From Streptomyces sp. ADI95-17 (GTDB lineage Bacteria > Actinomycetota > Actinomycetes > Streptomycetales > Streptomycetaceae): a stretch of 64,000 nt of DNA. A model generated the notes under the pieces. It was not told the DNA's origin. It did no database searches and saw only the letters and a program-made list of their open reading frames with translations. This document shows positions 43,923 to 51,957 of this stretch, piece after piece. The stretch is from NCBI RefSeq assembly GCF_003846175.1, contig NZ_ML123045.1:726789-790788 (forward strand), given 5' to 3'. Position 1 is the stretch's first letter; each line of letters begins with the position of its first letter. The translations under genes and the position numbers were made by a program.

Positions 43923-44989
43923 GTGCCAGGTTCCCGAAACCCGCGACCCCGCTGGGCCCCCGGGCCAGGATCGCCGTCGTGGTGGCCGCGGTGCTGCTCC
44001 TCGCGGGCGGCTCCGTCGGGTACGTGATGCACGCCGAGCAGCGGACGAAGGGCCGGCAGACCGAGGCCGACGCCTCGTTCGCCCTCGGCGGGCCCGCGCT
44101 GTACTTCCGGGACACGGCCGGCGGGCGCGTCGCCCACCAGCCGCTCCCCGCCACCCGGGCCGCCGCCACCCGGGCCGCCGCCACCCGGGCCGCCGACGCC
44201 CGGACCGGCGGCACCCGCACCCGCGGCGGCCCCGCCTGCGACCGGTTCTACGCCTCCGACGAAGGCGCGCTCTGCCTGCGCGCCAAACCCGGGGTGCTGC
44301 CGAAGACGTACGCGATCGTCCTCGACCGGCGGCTGCGCGAGAAGCGCCGGATCACCGTGCCGGGCGTGCCCACCCGCGCCCGGGTCTCGGCCTCCGGGCG
44401 GATGCTGTCCTGGACGGTGTTCGCGACCGGCGACTCGTACGCCACCACGTCCTTCTCCACCCGCACCGCCATCCTCGATCTGCGCACCGGCTACCTCATC
44501 AAGTCCATGGAGAACATCCAGCTCACCATCGACGGCGCCCGCTACCACGCCCCCGACGTCAACTACTGGGGCGTGACCTTCGCCCGCGACGACAACCGCT
44601 TCTACGCGACCGTCTCCACCAAGGGCCGCACCTACCTCGTCGAGGGGAACATGCGGGACTGGACGGCGAAGGCGCTGCGGCAGAACGTCGAATGCCCCTC
44701 CCTGTCGCCCGACAACACCCGGCTCGCCTTCAAGAAGAAGGTCTCCGACGACGCGGCCGCGCCCTGGCGGCTGTACGTCCTGGACCTGCGGACCATGCGG
44801 GAGACCCCGCTCGCCGAGGAACACAGCGTCGACGACCAGGCGGCCTGGCTGGACGACGGCACGCTCGCCTACGCACTGCCGGGCGGGGGCGGCCGGGGAA
44901 GCGACATCTGGACCGTTCCGGCGGACGGTACGGGCACACCCCGTATGGCCGTGAAGGGCGGGTCGTCACCGGTCGCGGTGGCGGGCTGA
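43919..44989 (+). CDS. membrane-anchored TolB-like beta-propeller protein
   Basis: 356 residues. One N-terminal helix (about 19-38), a low-complexity Ala-Thr-Arg linker, then propeller-like blades with PD40/WD-type repeats (VSASGRMLSWTVF, PSLSPDNTRLAFKK, DDQAAWLDDGTLAYALPGG, SDIWTVPADG). Cys pairs (GGPACDRFYAS ... ALCLRAK) may form a disulfide outside the cell. Third gene of the phosphoesterase operon; it probably works with the secreted enzyme and MFS protein. Confidence 0.82.
   Translation: MSARFPKPATPLGPRARIAVVVAAVLLLAGGSVGYVMHAEQRTKGRQTEADASFALGGPALYFRDTAGGRVAHQPLPATRAAATRAAATRAADARTGGTRTRGGPACDRFYASDEGALCLRAKPGVLPKTYAIVLDRRLREKRRITVPGVPTRARVSASGRMLSWTVFATGDSYATTSFSTRTAILDLRTGYLIKSMENIQLTIDGARYHAPDVNYWGVTFARDDNRFYATVSTKGRTYLVEGNMRDWTAKALRQNVECPSLSPDNTRLAFKKKVSDDAAAPWRLYVLDLRTMRETPLAEEHSVDDQAAWLDDGTLAYALPGGGGRGSDIWTVPADGTGTPRMAVKGGSSPVAVAG
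44150..44194 (+). repeat. three tandem 15-bp repeats inside the TolB-like gene
   Basis: GCCACCCGGGCCGCC three times without change, encoding ATRAA x3 in the linker after the membrane helix. Likely length-variable between strains. Confidence 0.85.
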
Positions 44990-45057
44990 AGGATGTTCTC
45001 CCGGCAGGTGTAATGTGACGCATCCCCACACGGGGGCCGACCGAGGAGGTGAGACCC

Positions 45058-45117
45058 ATTACCGCTGTATCAGGCTGGGTGCTCAGCTCTCGCGAACGCG
45101 TGGTCGACCCGACATAG
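45058..45117 (+). CDS. probable AUU-initiated leader peptide
   Basis: AGGAGGTGA, a full match to the anti-Shine-Dalgarno end, is followed after 5 bases by ATT and 18 sense codons (TAVSGWVLSSRERVVDPT), then TAG. No ATG, GTG or TTG is better placed; a GTG at 45049 lies inside the Shine-Dalgarno sequence. It ends within a hairpin 41 bases upstream of the methyltransferase gene, as a translational attenuator would. Inference from layout only. Confidence 0.5.
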   Translation: MTAVSGWVLSSRERVVDPT

Positions 45118-45123
45118 TCGACC
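45102..45123 (+). promoter_or_regulatory. leader hairpin overlapping the end of the leader ORF
   Basis: GGTCGAC (45102-45108) / GTCGACC (45117-45123), loop of 8 bases; the leader stop codon lies at the loop-arm border. A second small stem CTTTC/GAAAG at about 45141-45152 covers the ribosome binding site of the next gene. Confidence 0.5.
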
Positions 45124-45160
45124 GCGGAGCGCCCATCGGCTTTCCCGAAAGGCTCCGCAC

Positions 45161-45964
45161 ATGTCGGTCACCGCTTCACCCCTCACCCTCGCCACCATCG
45201 TCCCCGCGCTCCGCGCCGCCGGCTGCGTATTCGCCGAGGACGAGGCGGAACTGATCCTCGCCACCGCCGCCGGCCCCGCCGCGATCGCCGCCATGGTCGA
45301 ACGGCGGGTCGCCGGACTTCCCCTGGAACACGTCCTCGGCTGGGCCGAGTTCGGCGGCCTGCGGATCGCCGTCGGCCCCGGCGTCTTCGTACCCCGCCGC
45401 CGCACCGAGTTCCTGGTCCGGCAGGCCGCCGCCCTCGCCGGTCCCGGAGCGGTCGTCGTCGACCTGTGCTGCGGCTCCGGAGCCCTCGGCGCCGCGCTCG
45501 CCGCGACGCTGGGCCGGGCCGAACTCCACGCCGCGGACGTCGAACCCGCCGCCGTGCGGTGCGCCCGCCGCAACATCGGTGACGCGGGCGAGGTGTACGA
45601 GGGCGACCTCTTCGAGCCGCTGCCCGCCTCGCTGCGCGGCCGGGTGGAGATCCTGCTGGCCAATGTGCCGTACGTACCCACGGACGACGTCGAACTGCTC
45701 CCCCCGGAGGCCCGGATCCACGAACCGCGGGTGGCGCTGGACGGCGGCGCGGACGGCCTCGACGTCCTGCGCCGGGTCACCGCCGAGGCCCCGCGGTGGC
45801 TGGCGCCGGGCGGGCATCTGCTGGTCGAGACGAGCGAACGGCAGGCGGCACGGGCCGAGGAGACCGTCGCCCGCAGCGGCCTGATCCCGCGCGTGGTCAC
45901 CTCCGACGAGCTGTACGCGACCGTCGTCATCGCCACCAGGCCCGGCCCGGCGCACCGTCCGTGA
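45161..45964 (+). CDS. PrmC-related protein (glutamine-N5) methyltransferase, unknown target
   Basis: 267 residues. N-terminal PrmC-like helical domain (LPLEHVLGWAEFGGLRIAV GPGVFVPRRRTEFLV), then a Rossmann methyltransferase: VVDLCCGSGALGAAL, LHAADVEPAAV, and the substrate motif LLANVPYVPTDDV. The canonical NPPY is NVPY here, which marks the PrmC-related group distinct from the release-factor methyltransferase. PrmC methylates the GGQ Gln of release factors; this paralogue's target is unknown. The leader ORF upstream suggests translation-responsive control. Confidence 0.85.
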   Translation: MSVTASPLTLATIVPALRAAGCVFAEDEAELILATAAGPAAIAAMVERRVAGLPLEHVLGWAEFGGLRIAVGPGVFVPRRRTEFLVRQAAALAGPGAVVVDLCCGSGALGAALAATLGRAELHAADVEPAAVRCARRNIGDAGEVYEGDLFEPLPASLRGRVEILLANVPYVPTDDVELLPPEARIHEPRVALDGGADGLDVLRRVTAEAPRWLAPGGHLLVETSERQAARAEETVARSGLIPRVVTSDELYATVVIATRPGPAHRP

Positions 45965-45973
45965 GCGGCACGG

Positions 45974-46492
45974 TCAGCTGAACCGCCACCGGGTCTGGCT
46001 GAAGTGGGCGCCCCTGCCGAAGCCGAAGGCCTTGCGGGGGCGCACCCGGAACACCAGTGCCGCACGGCCCCCGTTCACGAAGGTGCCGTCCCGGACGTCG
46101 AAGTGCCACTGCGGGCCGTACTTCGCCTCCCAGGCCGCGGCCAGCCGGTTCAGCGGTGCCTCGTCCGTCACCCGCTCGGCCCGGCCCTCGATCACCACAT
46201 CGAGCCCCTTCGACATGGAGTTGTCCCCGGTCCCGGTCATCAGCACCACTTCGGGGCCGGCGGCCAGGTTCCGGGCCTTGCGTTCCTCGGCGCCGGTGGC
46301 GAAGTGCAGCGCGCCGTCCGCCCACACCCCGATCAGCGGAGTGACGTGCGGGCGGCCGTCGGGACGGACCGTGGACAGCCAGTACACCTCCGCCCCGGTC
46401 AGCAGCTCCCTCGCCACCGACCACGGGCAGGCCGTCGCGCCCGCCTCGCTGTAGTCGGGATCAAGCTCGGCGAAGGGTTCGAATCCTGACAT
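45974..46492 (-). CDS. pyridoxamine 5'-phosphate oxidase-like flavin-binding protein
   Basis: 172 residues, split-barrel fold: YWLSTVRPDGRPHVTPLIGVW, HFATGAEERKARNLAAGPEVVLMTG, VVIEGRAERVTD and a C-terminal AFGFGRGAHFSQTRWRF that would close the flavin or F420 site. Members reduce small molecules with F420H2 or bind FMN/heme; the exact cofactor is unclear. It converges with the methyltransferase gene and diverges from glnE. Confidence 0.85.
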   Translation of the reverse strand: MSGFEPFAELDPDYSEAGATACPWSVARELLTGAEVYWLSTVRPDGRPHVTPLIGVWADGALHFATGAEERKARNLAAGPEVVLMTGTGDNSMSKGLDVVIEGRAERVTDEAPLNRLAAAWEAKYGPQWHFDVRDGTFVNGGRAALVFRVRPRKAFGFGRGAHFSQTRWRFS

Positions 46493-46589
46493 GTGGGCCT
46501 CCCGGTCCGGTCGTGGAAATGATCGTGCCCGCGAAGTGAAGACCGCGCACGCGCTCCGGAATCATCGGAACACGCGCTCCCGATTCCTC

Positions 46590-46623
46590 GGAGTGGGCTC
46601 GCAGGGCCCTGCGAGCCCACTCC
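46590..46623. repeat. 34-bp perfect palindrome between the PPOX gene and glnE
   Basis: GGAGTGGGCTCGCAGGG followed directly by its exact reverse complement, 17-bp arms with no spacer. It sits between divergent starts, 98 bases from the PPOX start and 69 from glnE, where a terminator is not expected. Confidence 0.85.
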
Positions 46624-46691
46624 CCATCACCGGGGGAGGCCGTAAGCTCGGAGCGCTGGATTGTGTGTGGCGGCGAGCGGGAGAGCACGGA

Positions 46692-49682
46692 ATGACGACG
46701 GTGCCGGGACGCAGGAGCAGCACGTTCACCCGACTGCTGCGGCACGGCTTCACCGACCCCTCGGCCGCCGAGCGGCTCCTGGATCTGCCCGATCTGTCCT
46801 CCGTGCGCTCCGACCCGGTGCTCCTCGAAGCCCTCGGCGCCACCGCCGACCCGGATCTGGCCCTGAACGGGCTGGTCCGGCTGGTGGAGGCCGAGGAGGC
46901 GGACGAGCGGCAGATCCTGCTGGACACCCTCATCACCGCCAAACCGCTGCGGGACCGGCTGCTCGGGGTGCTCGGCGCCTCCGAGGCGCTCGGCGACCAC
47001 CTCGCCCGCCACCCCCGCGACTGGCAGGCCCTGGTCACCTACGAGGCCGCTGATCTCCACCCCGGCGTGGCCGAGTTCGAGCAGGGGCTCGCCGGGGCCG
47101 ACGACCCGGACTCGCTGCGCGTCGCCTACCGGCGGTGCCTGCTGGCCATAGCGGCCCGTGACGTGTGCGGTACGACGGACGTCGCCGAGGCCGCCGCCGA
47201 ACTGGCCGACCTGGCCACCGCGACCCTGCGGGCGGCGCTGGCCATCGCCCGTACGGCGGCGCCCGCCGACGCCGCCCGCTGCCGGCTGGCCGTCATCGCG
47301 ATGGGCAAGTGCGGCGGCCACGAGCTGAACTACGTCTCCGACGTCGACGTCATCTTCGTCGCGGAACCGGTCGACGGCTACGAGGAGAGCGACGCCGTGC
47401 AGGCCGCCACGAGGCTGGCCGCGCACATGATGCGGATCTGCTCCGACACGACCGTCGAGGGCACCATCTGGCCCGTCGACGCCAACCTCCGCCCCGAGGG
47501 CCGCAACGGCCCCCTCGTACGGACCCTCTCCTCGCACCTCGCGTACTACCAGCGCTGGGCCAAGACCTGGGAGTTCCAGGCGCTGCTCAAGGCCCGGCCG
47601 GTGGCCGGCGACCCCGAACTCGGCGCGGAGTACGTCGAGGCCGTCTCGCCGCTGGTGTGGCAGGCCGCGGACCGCGAGAACTTCGTCCCCGACGTGCAGA
47701 AGATGCGCCGCCGCGTCGTCGACAACATCCCCGCCGACCGCGTCGACCGCGAGATCAAGCTCGGCCCCGGCGGGCTGCGGGACGTCGAATTCGCCGTACA
47801 GCTCCTGCAGTTGGTGCACGGCCGCAGCGACACCACCCTGCGCAGCGGCACCACGCTGGAGGCGCTGCGCGCGCTCGCCGAGGGCGGCTACGTGGGCCGG
47901 GTGGACGCCGCGCAACTGGACGACGCCTACCGCTTCCTGCGCGCCATGGAGCACCGCATCCAGCTCTACCGGCTGCGCCGCACCCACCTCGTCCCCGAGG
48001 ACGCGCCGGACCTGCGGCGGATCGGCCGCTCCCTCGGGATGCGCACCGACCCGATCACCGAACTCAACCAGGCGTGGAAACGGCACGCCTCCGTGGTGCG
48101 GCGGCTGCACGAGAAGCTGTTCTACCGGCCGCTGCTCGACGCCGTCGCCCAGCTCGCGCCGGGGGAGACCCGGCTCAGCGCGAAGGCGGCCGCGCACCGG
48201 CTCGAAGCGCTCGGCTACGCCGATCCGGCCGCCGCGCTGCGGCATCTGGAGGCGCTGTCCTCCGGGGTGTCGCGCAAGGCCGCCATCCAGCGCACCCTGC
48301 TGCCGGTGCTGCTCGGCTGGTTCGCGGACTCCGCGGACCCGGACGCCGGGCTGCTCGGCTTCCGCAAGGTGTCCGACGCGCTCGGCAAGACCCCCTGGTA
48401 CCTGCGGCTGCTGCGGGACGAGGGCGCGGCGGCGGAGAACCTCGCCCGGGTGCTGTCGGCCGGCCGGCTCGCCCCCGACCTGCTGCTGCGGGCCCCGGAG
48501 GCGGTGGCGCTGCTCGGCGACCCGCAGGGGCTGCGGCCGCGCACCCGGGAGAACCTGGAGCAGGAGGTGCTGGCCGCGGTGGGGCGGGCGGACAACGCCG
48601 AGACCGCGGTCGCGGTGGTGCGCGGGGTGCGGCGGCGCGAGCTGTTCCGGACCACGGCCGCCGACCTCATCGGCTCGTACGGCACGGAGGACAGGCCTGC
48701 CGAGGAGGACCCGGGGGCGCTGGTCGACCGGGTCGGAAACGCGCTCACCGATCTGAACGCCGTCACGATCGCGGGCGCCCTGCGCGCCGCCGTGCGCGAA
48801 CAGTGGGGGGACACCCTCCCCACCCGCTTCGCGGTCATCGGCATGGGCCGCTTCGGCGGCCACGAGCTGGGCTACGGCTCCGACGCCGATGTGCTGTTCG
48901 TCCACTCGCCGCGCGAGGGCGTCGACGAGCAGGAGGCCGGCCGGGCCGCGAACGCGGTGGTCGCCGAGATGCGCCGGCTGCTCCAACTGCCCACCGCCGA
49001 CCCGCCGTTGATCATCGACGCAGACCTGCGGCCGGAGGGCAAGAGCGGACCGCTGGTGCGTTCGCTGGCGTCGTACGAGGCGTACTACCGGCGCTGGTCG
49101 CTGGTCTGGGAGAGCCAGGCGCTGCTGCGCGCCGAACCGGTCGCGGGTGACGCGGAACTGGGCCGCGCGTTCATCGAGCTGGTCGATCCGCTGCGCTATC
49201 CCATGGAGGGCCTGGGGGAGGACGCGGTCCGTGAGATCCGGCGGCTGAAGGCCCGGATGGAGTCCGAGCGGCTGCCGCGCGGCGCGGATCCCACGCTCCA
49301 CACCAAGCTGGGGCGCGGCGGGCTGAGCGACGTCGAGTGGACCGTCCAGCTGATGCAGATGCAGCACGGCTGGGCGGAACCGGGGCTGCGCACCACCCGT
49401 ACCCGCGAGGCGCTGGCGGCGGCCTGCGCGGCGGAGCTGATCTCCGGCGAGGACGCGCAGACGCTGGACGAGGCATGGGTGCTGGCGACCCGGGTGCGCA
49501 ACGCGGTGATGCTGGTACGCGGCCGGCCGGGCGACACCTTCCCGTCCGGTCCGCGTGAACTCACCGCGGTCGGGCGGTACCTGGGGTACGAGCCGGGGCA
49601 CGTCGGGGACATGCTGGACGACTACCGGCGGATCACCCGGCGGGCGCGGGCGGTGATGGAGGAGCGGTTCTACGGGGCGTGA
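46692..49682 (+). CDS. glnE: glutamine synthetase adenylyltransferase/deadenylase
   Basis: 996 residues, the usual bifunctional size. Two nucleotidyltransferase domains: CGGHELNYVSDVDVIFV (about 211-227) in the N-terminal deadenylylating half and FGGHELGYGSDADVLFV (about 720-736) in the C-terminal adenylylating half, each with the GG and D-x-D residues. Regulatory linker helices lie between. It switches GlnA1-type glutamine synthetase off under nitrogen excess; glnA2 in this window is not its known target. Confidence 0.95.
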   Translation: MTTVPGRRSSTFTRLLRHGFTDPSAAERLLDLPDLSSVRSDPVLLEALGATADPDLALNGLVRLVEAEEADERQILLDTLITAKPLRDRLLGVLGASEALGDHLARHPRDWQALVTYEAADLHPGVAEFEQGLAGADDPDSLRVAYRRCLLAIAARDVCGTTDVAEAAAELADLATATLRAALAIARTAAPADAARCRLAVIAMGKCGGHELNYVSDVDVIFVAEPVDGYEESDAVQAATRLAAHMMRICSDTTVEGTIWPVDANLRPEGRNGPLVRTLSSHLAYYQRWAKTWEFQALLKARPVAGDPELGAEYVEAVSPLVWQAADRENFVPDVQKMRRRVVDNIPADRVDREIKLGPGGLRDVEFAVQLLQLVHGRSDTTLRSGTTLEALRALAEGGYVGRVDAAQLDDAYRFLRAMEHRIQLYRLRRTHLVPEDAPDLRRIGRSLGMRTDPITELNQAWKRHASVVRRLHEKLFYRPLLDAVAQLAPGETRLSAKAAAHRLEALGYADPAAALRHLEALSSGVSRKAAIQRTLLPVLLGWFADSADPDAGLLGFRKVSDALGKTPWYLRLLRDEGAAAENLARVLSAGRLAPDLLLRAPEAVALLGDPQGLRPRTRENLEQEVLAAVGRADNAETAVAVVRGVRRRELFRTTAADLIGSYGTEDRPAEEDPGALVDRVGNALTDLNAVTIAGALRAAVREQWGDTLPTRFAVIGMGRFGGHELGYGSDADVLFVHSPREGVDEQEAGRAANAVVAEMRRLLQLPTADPPLIIDADLRPEGKSGPLVRSLASYEAYYRRWSLVWESQALLRAEPVAGDAELGRAFIELVDPLRYPMEGLGEDAVREIRRLKARMESERLPRGADPTLHTKLGRGGLSDVEWTVQLMQMQHGWAEPGLRTTRTREALAAACAAELISGEDAQTLDEAWVLATRVRNAVMLVRGRPGDTFPSGPRELTAVGRYLGYEPGHVGDMLDDYRRITRRARAVMEERFYGA

Positions 49683-49720
49683 GGCGGGGCGCGTGGCCGG
49701 GCGTGAGGCGGGGCGCGTGG
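49677..49720 (+). repeat. 20-bp direct repeat across the glnE stop
   Basis: GCGTGAGGCGGGGCGCGTGG at 49677-49696 and 49701-49720, a 24-base period; the first copy contains the glnE stop codon. Confidence 0.7.
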
Positions 49721-49730
49721 GCCGTCCCTG

Positions 49731-50345
49731 TCACGCCTCCTTCGCGTCCAGCAGCGCGCGGGCGTGCCCGATGAACGCGCCCAGTGCCAGTTCGAACGCC
49801 GCGTCCGCCCGGCCCGTGCCCACCGCGGCCAGCGCCTCGGCGAGGCGCGGCGTCGTGGTGTCGTCCGGCAGCTCCCACATCGTCTCCGGGGCCGCCAGGT
49901 CCAGCGCCGACCCCAGGACCAGGTTCTCCAGCGCGGTGATCACCGCCATCACTTCGGCCATCGCGAAGCCGACGCCCAGCAGCAGCCGGACCGCCCGCTC
50001 GTAGTGCTCCAGGACCTTCGGGGCGCGCACCGGTGTTGTCATCAGCAGTGGGATCGCGCGCGGGTGGGCGGCGAACGCGGCACGGTAGGAGCGGGCCCAG
50101 GCCGTCATGGCCGCGTCCCAGGGCTCCACGTCGAAGGCCGCGGAGTCGATCGCGGCGCACACCCGTTCCCGGACGAGCTCGACGACCCCGCCCCTTCCGT
50201 CCACGTGGTGGTAGACCGAACCGGTCTGCACCCCGAGCCGCCGGGCCATCTGCGGGACGCTGAACTCGCCTTTCTCGTCGATGAGTTCGAGCGCGGTGGT
50301 GGTGATGCGCTCCCGGTCCAGCAGCGGTGTGCGCGGCCGTCCCAT
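49731..50345 (-). CDS. TetR family regulator (TetR_C-type)
   Basis: 204 residues from the ATG at 50345 (MGRPRTPLLD), AGGAG ten bases upstream. HTH: FSVPQMARRLGVQTGSVYHHV. The C-terminal domain (about 80-200) resembles the tetracycline-repressor-class ligand domain. Divergent from the permease gene; the quasi-palindrome at 50415-50435 lies between them and is the likely operator controlling permease and amidohydrolase. Confidence 0.87.
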   Translation of the reverse strand: MGRPRTPLLDRERITTTALELIDEKGEFSVPQMARRLGVQTGSVYHHVDGRGGVVELVRERVCAAIDSAAFDVEPWDAAMTAWARSYRAAFAAHPRAIPLLMTTPVRAPKVLEHYERAVRLLLGVGFAMAEVMAVITALENLVLGSALDLAAPETMWELPDDTTTPRLAEALAAVGTGRADAAFELALGAFIGHARALLDAKEA

Positions 50346-50414
50346 GCGTTTTTCTCCTGACGTGTGTCCTCCGGGAGGTCTTCCCGGATGCCCATGGGTG
50401 AGGCTACATTGCGC

Positions 50415-50435
50415 AAACCGAAAGCCTTTAGGTTT
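50415..50435. promoter_or_regulatory. candidate TetR operator between the regulator and permease genes
   Basis: AAACC-G-AAAG-C-CTTT-A-GGTTT, 21 bp, symmetric except for one pair. 51 bases before the permease ATG and 70 bases before the regulator ATG. Confidence 0.65.
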
Positions 50436-50485
50436 CTGGTCACCGGTCCCTGCCCCCGCCAGTCGCAGAAGGGCTCTCCTCTCGC

Positions 50486-51946
50486 ATGGATGCGCCAACC
50501 CTCAGAAAAGGCACCCTCGGCACCGCCGACATCGCCTTCTTCGTCATCTCGGCCGCCGCCCCGCTCACGGTGATGGCCGGAGTCGCCCCCATCGCCATCA
50601 TGCTCGGCGGCATCGGGGCCCCCGTCGGCTATCTGCTGGCCGGTGTGACCCTCGCGATCTTCGCCATCGGGTTCACCACCATGAGCCGCCACGTCCGCAG
50701 CGGCGGCGCGTTCTACGCGTACATCACCCGGGGCCTCGGCCGCCCCGTCGGCATCGCCGCCGCCCTGATCGCGATGCTCGGCTACAACGGCATGGAGATC
50801 GGTGTCTACGGGCTGCTCGGCTCCACCACCGCCGACACCGTCCAGGCCCTGTGGGGCGTCGACATCCCCTGGCTGCCGGTCTCCCTCGCCGGGCTGCTGC
50901 TCATCTGGTACGGCGGCTTCCGCTCCATCGACTTCGGCGCCAAGGTCCTCGGGGTGCTGCTCGTGGCCGAGACCGGCATCCTCGTACTGCTCGCCGGCGG
51001 GGTGCTGCTGGACGGCGGGGCCGACGGGATCTCGCTCGCCTCGTTCACCCCCGGCAATGTCCTCGTACCCGGCACGGCAGCCGTGCTGGCCTGCGCGTTC
51101 GCCGCGTTCACCGGCTTCGAGTCCACGGTGATCTACCGGCGCGAGGCGCGGAACCCGGACCGTACCGTCCCCCGCGCCACCTACATCGCCGTCGCGTTCC
51201 TCGGGCTCTTCTACGCGTTCATCGTCTGGACCGTCGTCCAGGCGTTTGGCGACGCGAACGTCGTCGAGGCCGCGGCCACCGACCCGGGCGGGCTGTTCTT
51301 CTCCGCCATCACCCACTACGTCGGCCCCTGGGCCGCGGACCTGATGCACATCCTGATCGTCACCAGCGTCCTCGCCTCGCTGCTCGCCTTCCACAACGCC
51401 ATCAACCGGTACGGGCTCGCGCTCTCCGAGGAAGGGGTGCTGCCCGAGGCGCTCGGCCGCGTCCACCCTCGCCACCGTTCCCCCTACGTGGCCGGTCTCG
51501 CCCAGATCGCGCTCGGAGCGGTGATCGTCATCGCCTTCGCGGCGGCCGGCGCCGACCCGTACGCGCAGCTGCTGCTCTGGGTCAACACCCCGGGAATGCT
51601 CGGCCTGATGCTGCTCCAGCTGCTCGCCGCGATCGCCGTACCGCTGTACTTCCGCCGGTTCGAGCACGGCGAGGGCCGGTTCCGTACCGTCGTCGCCCCG
51701 GTCGTCGCCGCCGTGCTGCTGGCGGCCGCCATCTTCCTGGTCACGGACCACGTCGATCTGTTCTCCGGCGCCTCCACCGGGGTGAACACCGTGCTCGTCT
51801 CCCTGGTGCCCGCGGTCTTCCTGATCGGACTGGCGCTCGCCCACCGGCTGAAGCGCGACAGGCCCGAGGTGTACGCCCGGTTCGCCGCCGAGCCGTCGAC
51901 CCCGGACCCCGTGCCCGCCGCCGCTCCCTCCTCCACCACCGTCTAA
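50486..51946 (+). CDS. APC superfamily amino acid/amine permease
   Basis: 486 residues with 12 hydrophobic segments. TLGTADIAFFVISAAAPLTV at helix 1 (unwound helix motif), SGGAFYAYITRGLG at helix 2-3, CAFAAFTGFESTVIYRREARNP, the consensus APC loop, and ALSEEGVLPEALGRVHPRHRSP. It probably imports an amino acid or amine whose derivative is hydrolysed by the amidohydrolase 11 bases downstream. Confidence 0.88.
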   Translation: MDAPTLRKGTLGTADIAFFVISAAAPLTVMAGVAPIAIMLGGIGAPVGYLLAGVTLAIFAIGFTTMSRHVRSGGAFYAYITRGLGRPVGIAAALIAMLGYNGMEIGVYGLLGSTTADTVQALWGVDIPWLPVSLAGLLLIWYGGFRSIDFGAKVLGVLLVAETGILVLLAGGVLLDGGADGISLASFTPGNVLVPGTAAVLACAFAAFTGFESTVIYRREARNPDRTVPRATYIAVAFLGLFYAFIVWTVVQAFGDANVVEAAATDPGGLFFSAITHYVGPWAADLMHILIVTSVLASLLAFHNAINRYGLALSEEGVLPEALGRVHPRHRSPYVAGLAQIALGAVIVIAFAAAGADPYAQLLLWVNTPGMLGLMLLQLLAAIAVPLYFRRFEHGEGRFRTVVAPVVAAVLLAAAIFLVTDHVDLFSGASTGVNTVLVSLVPAVFLIGLALAHRLKRDRPEVYARFAAEPSTPDPVPAAAPSSTTV

Positions 51947-51957
51947 GGAGTTCCACC

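Noticed and set aside
46461..49601. 1046-residue reverse-strand ORF
   Set aside because: Shadow of glnE; high GC keeps antisense frames open and the composition is Arg/Gly/Pro-rich with no domain.
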